Source: Diphasiastrum complanatum (lineage: Eukaryota; Streptophyta; Lycopodiopsida; Lycopodiales; Lycopodiaceae). Taken from it: a DNA stretch of 64,000 bases. Both the position numbers and the translations under genes were made by a program. The DNA lies in NCBI GenBank assembly GCA_029204225.1, contig MU832120.1, forward strand, positions 22,110 to 86,109. Direction: 5' to 3'. The notes beneath the pieces are model-generated. The model was given only the letters and a program-made list of their open reading frames with translations, did no database searches and was not told the DNA's origin. Of this stretch, positions 44,224-56,827 are shown piece after piece. Each line of letters starts with the position of its first letter. Position 1 is the first letter of the stretch.

Positions 44224-44400
44224 ATGATATCAGAGCATACAGGATCAGAACTGTTACAGTGGTATCAGAGCATATAGGATCAGAACTGATATAGTGGTAT
44301 CAGAGCGTACAACATTAAAGCTGATATAGTGGTATCAGAGCTTGTGGAACTGATACAATGGTATCAGAACAAGTCAGAGTCAATACAGTGGTATTTTCGC
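44224..44400 (+). repeat. Tandem array of primer-binding-site copies
   Basis: TGGTATCAGAGC or a close variant begins at 44224 (ATGATATCAGAGC), 44260, 44295, 44330, 44359 (TGGTATCAGAAC) and in truncated form at 44389 (TGGTATTTTCGC). Spacing is about 35-36 bp for the first four and 29-30 bp after. Each unit carries further similar sequence (GATCAGAACTGATATAG). Three copies match the initiator tRNA-Met primer site perfectly; only the first lies at the normal LTR-adjacent position. Confidence 0.9.
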
Positions 44401-44465
44401 ATCTCTCTCAACATTATTCATACATCCACAGCAAGTCGCATCTAGAGTTATTCAAGAAATAGAAG

Positions 44466-45175
44466 ATGTCATCAATCAACAATATTCAGGCTAAGATCAC
44501 TATGATCTTGGATCCAGAAGGTTCAAACTATTTGATTTGGAAATTAAAGCCTTCACTCATATTGAATGGCAAAGGTCTATGGCAATGGGTAGAACCAATA
44601 GAGGAGAAGCCAATAACTACTCTTGGCAAAGAACTTCGAGAATGGAGTTTGAGAAATGACAAAGCTATAGCAATTATTGCGTCTTCAATGCATGACACTA
44701 TAATACATCAATTTCGAATGCAAAAGATTTATGGGAAGAATTGCAAACCAAGAATGAGACTCGATCTCGTAATCAAATCATGTTCTTGGAAGACCAATTA
44801 ACTTACTTACAGTGGGACGACAAAGACCTGACCACATTCGTACAAAAGATAAAAGACCTATTTATTTATTTGCAGAATCCTGGCGTGGAAAATGCAATTT
44901 CAAAGGAAAAACGGGTATTTTCTTCAAGCCCTACCCAGGTCATTCCACACAACTCGAACCTTATTGGTGAAAGATGCGACTATACAACATTGCATACATT
45001 AGATATTCGATTAGTGAATGATAAGGGTACTTTGCTAAGTCGAGTACTTCACTATCAGTCTCAGCACATGAAGGTTTGTTCAATACTATACTTGGATCCA
45101 TTGGAGTATCAATGGGTTTGCAATCAGACATATGAAATTTTTTTAAAATGCCTTTTAGATATGTCTGCTGGTTAA
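44466..45175 (+). pseudogene. Ty1/copia gag of element D, truncated
   Basis: The frame begins MSSINNIQAKITMILDPEG and continues SNYLIWKLKPSLILNGKGLW and ELREWSLRNDKAIAIIASSM, typical copia gag (UBN2-like) blocks. A frameshift near 44740 leads to QIMFLEDQLTYLQWDDKDLT and TFVQKIKDLFIYLQN. After about 44930 the gag match is lost and unrelated copia-like sequence follows to 45175, where minus-strand element E begins. The start codon follows the primer-site array by about 66 bp. Confidence 0.8.
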
Positions 45176-45177
45176 GA

Positions 45178-45890
45178 TAGATCTTCTTCTGAAGCCTATC
45201 TCAAGTAATGTGAATTCCTAGCAAAGAATGAGCAGCTCCTAAATCAGTCATGTCAAATTCCTTTGACAGATCACTCTTAGTAGTGTGCAGAAGAGAAGTG
45301 TCGTTAGACAAGATAAATACATCATCTACGTGAAGAGCTATGTGAACTGAATTGGTGCATATATGCTTTGAATAAACATTAAAGTCAGCTGAATTGTTTG
45401 CAAATCCCAATTGAATGAGATAAGAGTTGATTTTATCGAACCATGCTCTTGCGGCCTGTTTTAGACCGTAGATTGCTTTGTGTAGCTTGCACACTTTGTG
45501 CTCTTGGCCTTTGACTTCAAATCCTTTCGATTGGAAGGTGTACAGCTCCTCTTTGACATTGTCATTGAGAAATGTTATCTTGACATCCATTTGGTGTATT
45601 TCGAGGTCTTCCGCGACTGCTAATGCAATCAGAGTCCTGATTGACTGCACCTTGACAACAGGGACTGAAAATATCTTGATAATCCACTCCTTGAACTTGA
45701 GTGAATCCTTTAACCACCAGCCGTGCTTTCCATTTAGCAATGGGACCATCAGAGTTGATCTTCTTCTTGAAGATCCACTTGTTGTTGATAACTCTCTTGT
45801 GAGTGGGAAATTTGACCAGTGTCCAGATCTGATTCGTCAAAAGTGAGTTGTACTCGCTTTCCATAGCTTCTTGCCACTTCACAGCTTCCT
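45178..45890 (-). pseudogene. Ty1/copia reverse transcriptase of element E, 3' truncated
   Basis: On the minus strand the RT begins WQEAMESEYNSLLTNQIWTL, VINNKWIFKKKINSDG and KARLVVKGFTQVQGVDYQD. After a frameshift it continues IHQMDVKITFLNDNVKEELY, KVCKLHKAIYGLKQAARAWF and the catalytic site IALHVDDVFILSND, with His in place of the usual Tyr of Y-V-D-D. The DLG block follows and the sequence stops near 45178. RNase H and the 3' LTR are missing. Confidence 0.85.
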
Positions 45891-46089
45891 TGGAGTTAAT
45901 TGCTTTGGCTAGGCTCTCTGGTTCTTGTGATGAAGTCCAGAATGATTGACATGCATACCTCTCAGGAACTGTCTGAGTTTGTGAGGATCTGCGGATGTTG
46001 GGTTGACCAAGGTGCGCTGATTCTTCTTCTTGAACTTCTCCAGATCTGCTCGAGCTTGTTTGGTCTGGTCTGGTGACATGTATTGTCTG

Positions 46090-47075
46090 CTACACGGCTT
46101 CTGTAGTTGTAGCTACAGGTTTTGTAGAAGAATCATCAACATTGGAAGGCTGAATGCTACGTAGAATAGGATGAAATAACATAGCATCGTTTATCGATGG
46201 TTGTTGGAAATAATAGTATGTATGTTCTTGAAATATTACATCCCCAGAGGCAAATACTACGTTGGTGGATGGATTATAAACTTTATAAGCTTTATGCTCA
46301 TCAGGATAGTCAATGAAAATACATTTATTTGTCCTATGATCTAGTTTCTTCCTAAGTTGTTTAGGAATGTGAACAAAACATATACAACCAAAGATTTTCA
46401 AATGTCTGACACTAGGCTTGTGCCCATGCCAAACTTCATAAGAAGTTTTGTTATTGATGGCTTTGGTGCTGGATCTGTTCTATACATAACAGGATGTGGC
46501 AGTAGCTTCTACCCAGAATTTCACAGATAGGTGTGCTTGATGTAGCATTGATCTGGCTGAGTTGAGAAGAGTTCGGTTCCTCCTTTCTACAATCCCTATC
46601 TGTTGAGGTGAATAGGAAGTAGTGAACTATCTTTTGATTCCATGTTCAACCAAGTAGTCGGACATCTCGTTGGAGATGTATTCGCCACCACCATCAGTTC
46701 GGAGTCCTTTCACTTTTCTAGACGTTTGTGTCTCAGGCATGGCCTTGAATCTCTTGAAGCATTCAAAGGCTTCAGATTTGTGCTTAATGAACATGACTGT
46801 AGATCATCTGGAGTAATCATCTATGAAAGTGATAAAATAGACTGCATCTCCTAAGGATGGATTTGGCATTGGACCACAGAGATCGCTATGTACAAGATCT
46901 AATATATGCTTTGATTTGATGGAATGTGATTTTGAAAACTTGCTTCTAGAGTGCTTCCCATAGATGCATGACTCAAAAAAGAAAGATTTCCTATTTAATG
47001 AAGACAAAAAATTCAAACCATCAACTAACTTATTACAAAGCATATAAGAAAGTGATCTTGTATTCACATGTCTAG
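46090..47075 (-). pseudogene. Ty1/copia integrase of element E
   Basis: From right to left on +: a GPRE-like zinc region (YMLCNKLVDGLNFLSS, ESCIYGKHSRSKF), then KHILDLVHSDLCGPMPNPSL with the first catalytic Asp and YFITFIDDYSR. The core between about 46480 and 46800 is in broken frames. The C-terminal part reads HLKIFGCICFVHIPKQLRKK and FIDYPDEHKAYKVYNPST. Several frameshifts and stops are present. Confidence 0.8.
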
Positions 47076-47076
47076 A

Positions 47077-48392
47077 TCAACTACGCCACAGAACAACACT
47101 GTCGTTAACATTTTCATTAGAGATACTAGCTAATGCAACTGAATTAGAGAGTACGTAAAGGTTCCTCACTCTAGTGCATGTAGTTAGAGTATCTTTATCG
47201 AATATTGTACACTCCTTAGATGAGAAGGTAACAATGTAGCCCTCATCAGTTATCTTAGAGACTGATAACAAGTTCTTTGATAACTGAGGAACATGAAGGA
47301 CGATAGGAACACCAGTAGATAGATCGTTGTTCAAGGTGATCTTCACTGTTCCTTTGCCTTCCATGCTTATGGTGCTAGAATCTCTGAGGTAGATAAATTG
47401 GTCTCTGTTGTAAGCTGTGTACTCTGTAAACCATTCCTTGTGAGAGGTCATGTGTTGGGTAGCGCCGCTGTCTAGGTACCAGCTATCACAGTCTTCGCTG
47501 CTATTGTAAGCTCCTTGAATTCTATTGCTATTCTTGCTCCTTGAATTCGGCCACATTGGAGAAGTCTGGCTGCTACTGCTATTGTTGTTTCTTTGTCTCA
47601 TTGTAGATCCGGATACGACACTCCTTGATGTTGTGCCATTGGCTCTCTTGCAATATCTGCAGAAAAGCTTCTTCCGCAATCCACCATGCTCACCTTGAGT
47701 GTGAGGCTTCTGCTGTTGCTGCTGCACTTGATTCTTGCCCTTGAAATAGTCTTTCTTCTTGGTGTATAGAGCCATGGATTTGTCTTTGATGAACATGCTG
47801 CTAGTCTTTCTCCACATTTTCTCTTGAAGAAGATGACCAATCACTTTTGAATAGTGAGTTCGGGTTGTGTGAAGATCATCATCACAAAGTGTTCATACGA
47901 ATTTGGAAGAGAAGAAAGCAAGGTCATAACGACATCATCATCTTGAACAGAACATCCTACAACTGATAACTGATCTAATAAGGACTTGAAGCTGTTGATG
48001 GGAGAAGTGATGGCAGTAAAATCAGACATGCTAACAGTAAAGAACTTCCTTCTAAGATGTAATCTCGTGGTTACATCGTGAGTCTCATAGAGACTTGATA
48101 ACATGTCCAGTGCTTCCTTAGAGATTTTGCACGTTGTAACGTGAGATATTTGGGAGTCAGCCAAATTGAGTGTGATACATGCTAAGGCCTTCTGATCTTT
48201 GATCCTCCAGGCCTTTGCTTGATCACCATCTTTTGGTTTCAGGTCTGTACCTTCTACTACATCCCAAAGATCTCTATCTATCAACATCATTCTAAGTTTT
48301 AACTTCCAGATGTAGAAGTTAGAACCATTGAACTTGTCAATGACTCTAGCTTCACTGAGTGATGAAGATGAAGAGCTACCTATATGAGACAT
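47077..48392 (-). pseudogene. Ty1/copia gag-protease of element E
   Basis: The ATG at 48392 starts MSHIGSSSSSSLSEARVIDK. Gag blocks follow (NFYIWKLKLRMMLIDRDLWD, LACITLNLADSQISHVTTCK, LSSLPNSYEHFVMMIFTQPE). A frameshift near 47841 leads into a basic, Gln-rich region and a damaged zinc knuckle (CRYCKRANGTTSRS; the GH and last Cys are lost). The protease site SWYLDSGATQHMTSHKEWF keeps D-S-G. This is the best preserved gag-protease in the window. Confidence 0.85.
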
Positions 48393-48439
48393 GAGAACAG
48401 TATACAAATAGAACAATTTCTCAGTTTTTTTGAACTAAG

Positions 48440-48450
48440 CCCTGATACCA
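48440..48450 (-). promoter_or_regulatory. Primer binding site of element E
   Basis: Read on the minus strand as TGGTATCAGGG, one change from the usual TGGTATCAGAG. It lies about 50 bp upstream of the gag ATG and 3 bases from a TG...CA-type LTR end at 48454. Confidence 0.75.
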
Positions 48451-48453
48451 ATC

Positions 48454-49408
48454 TGATGGGGCAAGGGGGATAGGAAGAATGAGAATGGAGAAGAGAACAA
48501 GAATATTGTGGTACAGCTCTCCCGTTCTAATCGGCAACTAGGTGCAAAAACAGTCTAATAGACAACTTATGCTAAAGATAATCACAGCTTTATGCATTTT
48601 GATTGCCCAACAGGATCTTAAAGATTAATTACGGTGCCAAGTGAGACTACCCAAGTGGCAAAAAGAACAATCTTCTCTTGAGGAGATGACATATATGTGC
48701 TTCCAAACTATTGAAGTTGATGTAGGAGCATCAAATAAAACATTGAATTTGTAATTGAAATTTATGATTTCTATGCTTGAAGACTTCAATATGACATTGA
48801 AGACACTAGTGGTTGTTTAGGTACAGTTGCTACAAACAAACAAGACACTTGTGGTTGAAATTCAAGCTTCAAGGGACATTCCTGACAACCTAGCATTTTC
48901 CCGACACTTATCAGTTTCGTAGAAATTTCCACTATAATGATTGCCAAGTGAAGATCTATCAAGATTATATTGCATGCAACCAAAAGGATACCTGAGGAGC
49001 CAAACCACCCAACCAACAGAAAATGAAAAGTCAAATCCCTAACCGCTTCACCCTCGAGCCACGATGACTGAATGCAAGAGAGGAGAGGATTCTGGCTTCA
49101 AGAAATAGAAATTGAATGAGGAGGTGGGTGAGTTCCTACAAGACAAATAACCCTTGAAAGTTGAGAAAAATTTTCTTTAGGATCCCCTAGTTCAATCCGA
49201 ATGCATTTGACCTCCTATTCTTGCACCAAAAGTTGTCAATCACCATGCTTTAGCTCCATAGAGCATTTGGGCCCTCACAAGGTTATTAATTACATTACTA
49301 GCCTAGTCCAGAATGACATGGCATAAATCATGATCTTGTACACGAAGTACCAGATATCCATGTCAAGGACTATTCCAAATCACTCATACAAGATATGGAT
49401 GTAACAAC
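48454..49408 (-). mobile_element. Probable 5' LTR of element E
   Basis: The right end on the minus strand reads TGTTACATCCATATC (starting at about 49408), a common plant LTR start; the left end reads ...CCATCA just before the primer site. The outer 150 bp is repeated in diverged form at 50725-50878, where it starts TGTTATGTCCATG. I infer an LTR of about 950 bp from these two ends; no second full copy is in the window. Confidence 0.5.
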
Positions 49409-50724
49409 TAGTAAAGGACTAATAGACCAAAAGATTCTTGTTGGTGCGATTCATTGTCATTGCCTTTCCATAATATTACTTTTATATTGGGGTTGAATGT
49501 ATATCATTATATGCAAAGTCAACATTTTTCTAATGCTTAATTAGGATACTCTACCTTGGTTGATTGAGTACATAAGAGCATGGCGATTTATGAAAATAGT
49601 AAATTGAGTACCACACAAGTAGTTCTACCAATTGCAAATGGCATACAATCCAATTGCATGATTTTTGCCAATCCATCTGAGATCTATCAAATTTATTGCT
49701 AAAAAAGGCCACAAGTCATCCTCCCTATTAACATAGCACCTATAACCATGTTAATTGTATCCATTTCCACAATAAGCTATGCATTTGGATGCGCCACAAT
49801 GGGATAGAAGCACTTGCATGCTTGAGTCTATTACATGACTCTTGCCTTTGTCCTCCCCACTGCTTTTTCGTTAGAATCCTCGAATTCTTGAAATTCTAAT
49901 TCACACTGGAGAAAAGGAATCCAAATTCCCAGAGGCAGCCTTCTTATAAAATTTCCAATTTTATTCTCACTTGCAATTAGTTATACTTCAGGAATTGAAT
50001 GTAAATTAAATAATTGGATCCTTAAGACCAGCAATCATCTACATACCAGACTTCCAATCTTTCCCCCCCTTCCAAAAATGGTTCCGGTTCAAAAAACCCC
50101 AAATTTGTACTAGGAAAAAGTTCAATTTGGCATCACTAACTTTAGCATTGTCCCCCTGACAGTTTTGATTTGCTAATTAAGTGCCGCACTTAATCCCTAG
50201 CAAATCCCTTTATAGACCAGCGTAAAACTGTTCTACTAGATTTACATTATTCTTGGTCCTTATTGATCCCCAGAACAAGAAATGCTCCATAATTGACAGA
50301 TTCACAAAATCTTCAACTAAAAGTGAAGGTTACAGTGATCTTAAAAATCGACTGATTTCAACTCAGTAAGATCATTCACTTTATAAGTCATTTCTATTTG
50401 ATCAATAACCAAAGAATTGGAACAAATAAAAAACGTCCATGGTTTCTTCAAATTTTACGTAAACTGGGATATTCAAATTCCATTCAATATGGACCTAAAC
50501 TGTGAAAATCGACCAAACATCAACTTGACAAGTTCACAATTACCATCTCATATTGGAAGGATTTGAAAACAACAAGTACAATATGAAAAACGTACTACAC
50601 CAGTACCTATGATCAATTTGAAGCAAAAAATTTCAATTCTAGGTGAAAAATCCACTAAAATCTTAAAAAATCCATAGATTTCCACCAAGCAGTCATTCAC
50701 TATGCATGTGCTCCTATGTCCAAT
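49409..50724. other. No gene; AT-rich retroelement-like sequence
   Basis: No reading frame with recognisable domains. It lies between two related LTR-end segments (49255-49408 and 50725-50878) and may be remnant LTR or internal sequence of a second copy of E's family. Confidence 0.3.
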
Positions 50725-50878
50725 TATAAGTCTGGGCCCTCATATGATTATTAATTACTTTATAGGCCAAGCTCAGAATGACGAGGCATAACCAATAACC
50801 ATATACATCTGGAGTGACCAGCTATCCACATCAGGAATTGTTCTGATTCCCTTATACGGGACATGGACATAACAGGAA
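50725..50878 (-). mobile_element. LTR-end segment related to the LTR of element E
   Basis: Compared with 49255-49408 the order of words is the same (GGGCCCTCA, TTATTAATTAC, CAGAATGAC, GGCATAA, a CCA-ATATCC/CTATCC word, ACATGGA, TAACA), with many substitutions. On the minus strand it starts TGTTATGTCC and contains 'CCTATAAAG', a possible TATA box. Confidence 0.6.
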
Positions 50879-51568
50879 TGATGAAGATCCTGAAGTTGAT
50901 TGTATGTTTGATATAGGCTGCTGCATATTGCTCCTCTTGCTAGGATAATCTGATTGTGTAGATCTCTTAGATCTGAACTTAATATTTCTTTTTAAGTATA
51001 GGAGGATGCAGTTCTTCTGATCTCCTCTTGTAGAAGCATCGAAATTACTCTTGATAGAGTGAGATGCTCCTAGGTCGAAATTGCCATGACCCAATTTTCA
51101 TAGGCATCAGGTAGACTCGATAATAGAGTCATAACAACATCAAAATCTTCTATGGATGAGCCAGTTGCAATCATCTATTCCATAAGATTTTTGAAAGTGT
51201 TGAGATGGTTCGAAACACTATTTGCATCAGACATTCTCAAAGTGAAGAACTTCTTCCTCAAATGAAGTTTGGTCCCTGATATCATAAAGGGCTACTAGGA
51301 TGTCCCAAGCATCCTTAGCAGTCTGAACAGCATGTATATGGATGACTTGAGGGTCTTTGATATTGAGAATGATCATGGCAAATGCCTTACCATATCTCAG
51401 TCTCCATTTGGTGATGATGGCTGCATCACCCTCTGGCTTGACCTCTATGCCAACAACTATGTCCCATAGTTCTTTGGCAAGTAGAACTACTTTCATCTTG
51501 AACTTCCAGAGATGGTAGTTCTCTCTGTCGAGTTTGTCAATCAGAGATGAACTAGAAGATGGATCCAT
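50879..51568 (-). pseudogene. Ty1/copia gag of element F, truncated
   Basis: The minus-strand ATG at 51568 begins MDPSSSSSLIDKLDRENYHL, then KFKMKVVLLAKELWDIVVGI, FAMIILNIKDPQVIHIHAVQ and AKDAWDILVALYDIRD, all copia gag blocks close to those of E but clearly a different lineage. After a frameshift at about 51230 the frame continues through a MSDANSVSNHLNTFKNL stretch and a DFDVVMTLLSSLPDAYE-like block toward 51090. Knuckle and pol are missing; E-family LTR sequence abuts it at 50878. Confidence 0.8.
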
Positions 51569-51690
51569 TCTGGCATGAGATCGTTGGTAGAAACAATCAT
51601 ATCAAAATACCCTTGCTTGCACACTTGCTGAGACGATGTCTTGGTAGAAACAAGACTAATAACCAGCAATAGAAATGCAGATTGTTGAAC

Positions 51691-51707
51691 TACCCGCTCT
51701 AATACCA
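51691..51707 (-). promoter_or_regulatory. Primer binding site of element F
   Basis: On the minus strand TGGTATTAGAGCGGGTA directly follows the LTR end (...TTCGACA). It is an initiator-Met-type site with one T in place of C in the core. Confidence 0.8.
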
Positions 51708-52324
51708 TGTCGAAAAAATGGTAGGTTGTCAGAAATGTTGAATTGATATCGGATTAATTGAAATAGAACTCTGATATCATATCGATAATGGTAGTATAGC
51801 AGCGGAAGTAGAACAATGGACGGTTGTAGATCGGAAGTGCAACATCTACCAGCAATAATTAAGGTGAATGAACAGTAGTAATGCTCAATAGAACAAACCA
51901 GTAGTGTGGACAAAAATGTACTCTTGATAAAAATAGAAAGTGAGTACATGGGTGTGAAGCTGAGCACAATTTAGTGAGGCACAGATATTTTTGAGCTTCC
52001 ATTTATTTCTATTTAGTTATTTCCTTTTTATAGATAACTAACTGAAAAGATATTTATTACAAAATATTCTCAAGTCTTTCAGGTCAGTGCTTTTCTACCT
52101 ACTTAATTAATTACAGCCGCCTTGTAGTTGGTAACTGCCTTTTAAGTAATAAAGACTATATACAAGTAGGTGAATTGCCATAAAGTCTTGGATCGACTTT
52201 TCCCTGATGACGAGGCCGGATTGCCGTTGTCGTTGTCAAACTCGTTTGTCGTTGTCCTTGTCGAATTCGTTTGTCGTTGTTAGGATGCTCATTACCGAAT
52301 GGTCTTGAGCATAAAAATCCAACA
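51708..52324 (-). mobile_element. 5' LTR of copia element F
   Basis: About 617 bp bounded on the minus strand by TGTTGGATTTTTATGC at 52324 and ...TTTTTTCGACA at 51708, i.e. TG...CA ends with the primer site next to it. A TATA box CTATAAAAAGG lies near 52028-52038. The order LTR, primer site, about 120-bp leader, gag ATG is standard. No 3' LTR copy was seen, so the element is truncated. Confidence 0.8.
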
Positions 52325-53330
52325 ATAAAGCGATGCTAGTAGCCGATTTTCATAGGTTTTGGTCCATATTGAACAAAGTTCAAAAATCCCATATAAGTAA
52401 ATTTTTGAAAGATTAAAGTTAAAAAAAATGTTCATAATCTGTCAGTTATTGATTGAACAAAATTAGCTTAAAAAAGTGAAAGATCTCGCTGAGATGTAAT
52501 CAGCTAGTAGTAAGATCCAATATTTTTTTGCTTTTGGTTGAAAATTTTGAATATGTCAACTGATTAAGCCAATCTTTTGTTTTAGGTAATCAATAATGGT
52601 CGACAATAATGTAGGTCTAGAAGGAACAGTACCTATCTCGACCTATTTATAGATTTGCCAACAGTTAAGTATGACACTTTACGAAGGTTGAGCATTTTAA
52701 GGGCATCAAAATCACAACGAATGACTTTGCCATAAACAATATGAGGACGAATACTATTATGAATGACTAGAGGACTCCTAACACTATCTTCATTGCTCAA
52801 TCGCGTACAATGTGAGCAAACACATATTGAATTTTCTAGAAAGATTGTAGAGTATATTTTCTTAAACTAAGTTTTATTGGGAACATTACCCCCTAGAGAA
52901 ATTTAGAAATGACTAAGACAACCCTTAAATGGGGGATGTTAGAGTCAACATAAATACAAAAGAAAAGACAAGTGGAGGCGAGTTTCTAATGCCAACACAC
53001 TTATGATGTTTTTAAAGTTCATGAAAAAACCAAAAGGATAGCAAAATTATTAAATAGCACTGGCAATAACATTAAATTTCAAACAATCAATACAAGAGAA
53101 AATGGTTATCTATCATCATGACCATTAAAACAGTCGAGTCAAAACACTATCATCTTTGTAACAAAAACTAGTGGTACATTCAAGGGCAACAAACTGAGTT
53201 GGATATGAGGAGAATTTCCACCCCATTGATGCAAGCTCAACCCACTACTACATCATTGACATCTTATAGCCATAGATGCTCCTTTGGCCTACATAAAATA
53301 TGCTATTAAGGTTAGTTTCTATGATGCTAC
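52325..53330. other. No gene recognised
   Basis: AT-rich sequence. A minus-strand frame near 52640-52800 reads protein-like (PHIVYGKVIRCDFDALKMLN) but fits no family I know and is interrupted. Confidence 0.3.
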
Positions 53331-53339
53331 AACATTAAA

Positions 53340-53830
53340 AAAAAAAAAAGTGAAGTGAGAATCCTTCTTTTGTTTACATGCAATACACGAAGTTTTGTAG
53401 TAACGACAAAAATGTAAGGACAACCCTACTCATGCAACTATTAATTTTTAATACAATTGATAACTTAGCATTTTATTAAATCATAGAGAGCAAGATGAAA
53501 ATTATGCTTTGTTGATCGTGATTGGTTTTAATGAGATAACTTAATTATTATAAATACTTATCAATCCCACTTAGGCTCTTATTTAAACTAGACATGTTGA
53601 TTGATGATTGACGTTGACCACATTCACAATGAACTTGTGAGCATTAGTTATGACCATTGTTGAATGACAATATAATATTGGTTGTTGTGCGTTCAATGGA
53701 ATTTCACAAAAGCCTAGTAAAGGATTCTATCACATATTTTGAGATGAAACAAGACTCCATTCCATAGTGGAAAAGTTTCCTCAATAAAATCTACGTCTGA
53801 CAAGCATTAGAGGTTTGTGCCCACAAAGAT
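53340..53830. repeat. Copy 1 of a diverged direct duplication
   Basis: Phrases here recur in the same order at 55955-56300: 'GAAGTGAG...TTTTGTTT', 'AGGACAACC', 'AATCCCACTTAG', 'ACATGTTGATTGAT', 'TTGAATGACAAT'. The copies are about 2.6 kb apart and much diverged. No coding function is apparent. Confidence 0.6.
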
Positions 53831-54062
53831 TTTCATACTAATGGTAAAATTTTTGACCAATTTGATAAATCAATTTATTGTAGAGAATGATGCCTATATT
53901 TCATGACATCCTGTGTTTTAGTTATGTTGGGTAAGATTAAAGAATTTTTTGCTCATCCTTTATGTAAGAGAATCATATTTCTAGAGACCTTTATGTGTCT
54001 TGCTGCCCTGATGAGCTTGTACAATTACTTCTCAAGTGACCCTTACAACCATGTAAATATTG

Positions 54063-54174
<112 letters not shown>

Positions 54175-54673
54175 CGCAAAAATACACATGATTGTTGAAC
54201 AATCTATAGAAATACACAAGAATTGCCAACATATGTCTACACAACGAAGTGTTGAAGCCAATTGTTGAAGATAATTATCATAGCCTTCGATTTTCACGAT
54301 AGAACAAAGGTCATTCAACTCTGGCACTCCAAATTCAAGTTGAAGTCAAACAACCATCACTAGTTGTCATCCATCGCCATTGTCGGAGCCTATTTGACCG
54401 TAAGCTATCAACATTGATTTGACTCTTCAATTCGATATGACCATCTTTCAAAATTGAGTGATTTTTGGCCTTATCTTTCACGATCGAGCATAATCTTCTG
54501 TAGAATAAGATTCTATCAGATGGTGATTGTCAACAACAAAACATGGTGCCTTAATCCATCTTGTAAATGCATTAATTAAGCATACATTTAATTGTACAAC
54601 TACCATGTATATATAATCGATAGCGCATAGGTAATCGACTAATCATCCCATGACTCTATGAATTAATGCAAAA

Positions 54674-54676
<3 letters not shown>

Positions 54677-54763
<87 letters not shown>
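54677..54763. repeat. (CT)n microsatellite
   Basis: A second pure CT tract of about 85 bp, 0.5 kb from the first. Confidence 0.95.
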
Positions 54764-55719
54764 GAGTATTGATTTTGAGAGATTGCGCATCTGCAAGCAT
54801 TAGGACATGTACACTCTTTCAAACTAATCAAATCTGTTCTAGTACATACTATGCATTGTCATGTCATTTGTGTCACTTGCATGATTTTCTGTTTTGTCTA
54901 AATCGAGGTTTGCAGATAAAAAATTCGTAGATTAAATCATTTTATGATTGATAGTGTGTGATGATTGTAATGCTCTTTATGTGATCTATTTTACACGTTT
55001 CTTCATTGAATGATTTTGTGTATGTCTACGGAATCGACTGTTTTGATCCTCGCGGCTTTGAAGGTTGGATCAAGTACAGCTACCATCGAAGTTGTTGAAG
55101 ATAACTCGATTTCGATAGACGTAGCTCATGCATCGAGGAGTCATTTGATTCACAACAATTAAGTATTCTCTCTTTGAATCAAAATGAAAATTCATTTAAC
55201 CACACAAAGTCTCCTCTATAAAATTTACTTGCCCGTTAAGCCATAAAAATCCATAATAAGAAAGGACATGCACATACATGTTTTTCATTGTTGGTAAAAG
55301 TTTTTACAAATTCAATAAATCAATTATTGTAGAGAATGATGCCCAATTATTTTTTTCACATCACATTTTTGTGTGTGTGTGGGGGGATGCACTTTGTGCA
55401 AACTAGATCAAACTACTAGGTGTTATGCACCAATATACAACTAGTAGGCTTGGAAAGGCCATTCCCCAATGAATAAAGTCCTTAGGCAGGATTTTTTTTC
55501 TACACTCACGGTGACCAAGAAGACCATTTTCCGACTCACTAGGATTGCAAGATCTATAAGAGTTTGTTGATAGGGCTGTAATAGTGAATAGAATTGGTGT
55601 TCATTAATATTACGGGCTCATCATAACTTCTCAAATGACACGTATCATTCATAAAGATCACTAGAATGACCATTTCCCATTGCATAAAGTCGTTGAGAGC
55701 AACACTTTGTCATACATTG

Positions 55720-55812
55720 AAGGGTGTTGGCTCAATTGGTTATAGTGACATCCAAAGTCTCTTTGGTCTCAAGTTTGAGCCTCCCCTTGGAAACCAAGAA
55801 GCATACATTGAA
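55720..55812 (+). mobile_element. SINE-like (tRNA-derived) sequence, copy 1
   Basis: TGGCTCAATTGG fits the RNA polymerase III A box, and about 30 bp later GGTCTCAAGTTTGAGCC resembles a tRNA T-arm/B box. A related copy lies at 60732-60818 in an intron of the oxidase gene. Spacing and sequence suggest the head of a tRNA-derived SINE; no 3' tail was delimited. Confidence 0.5.
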
Positions 55813-55954
55813 GGTGACTAAAAAGACCTTTCCCCACACATTAAGATCACAAAATCCCTAAGAGTTTGTTAAAGGCTATAGTAGTGATTAGAATCAATGT
55901 TTGTGAATACACCACAAATGCAAATTTATTAAGTATCCAAAATGGGTAAAAGCA

Positions 55955-56350
55955 ATAGTGAAGTGAGTATTTCTCTTTTGTTTGAATGATGTTTGAGAAG
56001 TTTTTAGAAATAAAAAAGAGGACAACCTATACTTGCACCACTATAGACTATAAACCTGAGAGATAATAAGCATGAAACAAAACAAAGAAACCAACACAAA
56101 TGTGAGATTTGCTCAACATGATTGATTTTAGGACAATACCTTAAGTAATACATACTTGTCAATCCCACTTAGAACCCTTTGAAAGGGACATGTTGATTGA
56201 TATAAATAATGACCAGATTCAAGGAATTTGTGAACATTATAGCTCTAGACAAGGAATATAGTCCCATTGTTGAATGACAATTCTGGTCCTCATGAGTTGG
56301 AATGGATTCACAAGACTAGTAAAATTCCTTCAGAACTTTTGAGCTCAGAT
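55955..56350. repeat. Copy 2 of a diverged direct duplication
   Basis: Counterpart of 53340-53830. The open frame from 56267 starts in this repeat and shows no family resemblance; within it 'AATTTCTCAAGTGAATGCCT' is duplicated (about 56500 and 56550). Confidence 0.55.
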
Positions 56351-56827
56351 GAGAATCTATTTTACCATTACAAGTCCCTTCCTCAAAATTTATATGCCCG
56401 GTTAGCAATAAAGCTCCATAACGAGAATCCATTACAAAGTGAACAAGTTCCTTCCTTAGAAAGTTACAAACTTGGAAATTTGGATCCATTCCAGAAAGTC
56501 AATTTCTCAAGTGAATGCCTGAGCAAAAGTTTGGATCCATTCTAGATAGCCAATTTCTCAAGTGAATGCCTGACATTACTTGAGCAAAAGACGACAGTAA
56601 GAGAACCCAATTCAGCTATTGACATCACTGAGCAATAGACAGCAAAAAGGCTACTTGCTTATGCTGACATATTGGAAGTAAAATAAGAAACAAGTGTTGT
56701 TACCAATTGACAATAAGTGAACAGCTTCTTTGGTATGCTCTTCCTTCAATGTCTCAAAGTTGGAAAACAACTTAAGTGGAAAGCTGAGCAATTTAGCTTG
56801 TAAAACAGCAATACCTGCTGAGAACAT

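Noticed and set aside
44224-44400. CRISPR-like regularly spaced repeats
   Set aside because: Repeats are copia primer sites after an LTR; spacers are themselves similar, and the genome is a plant's.
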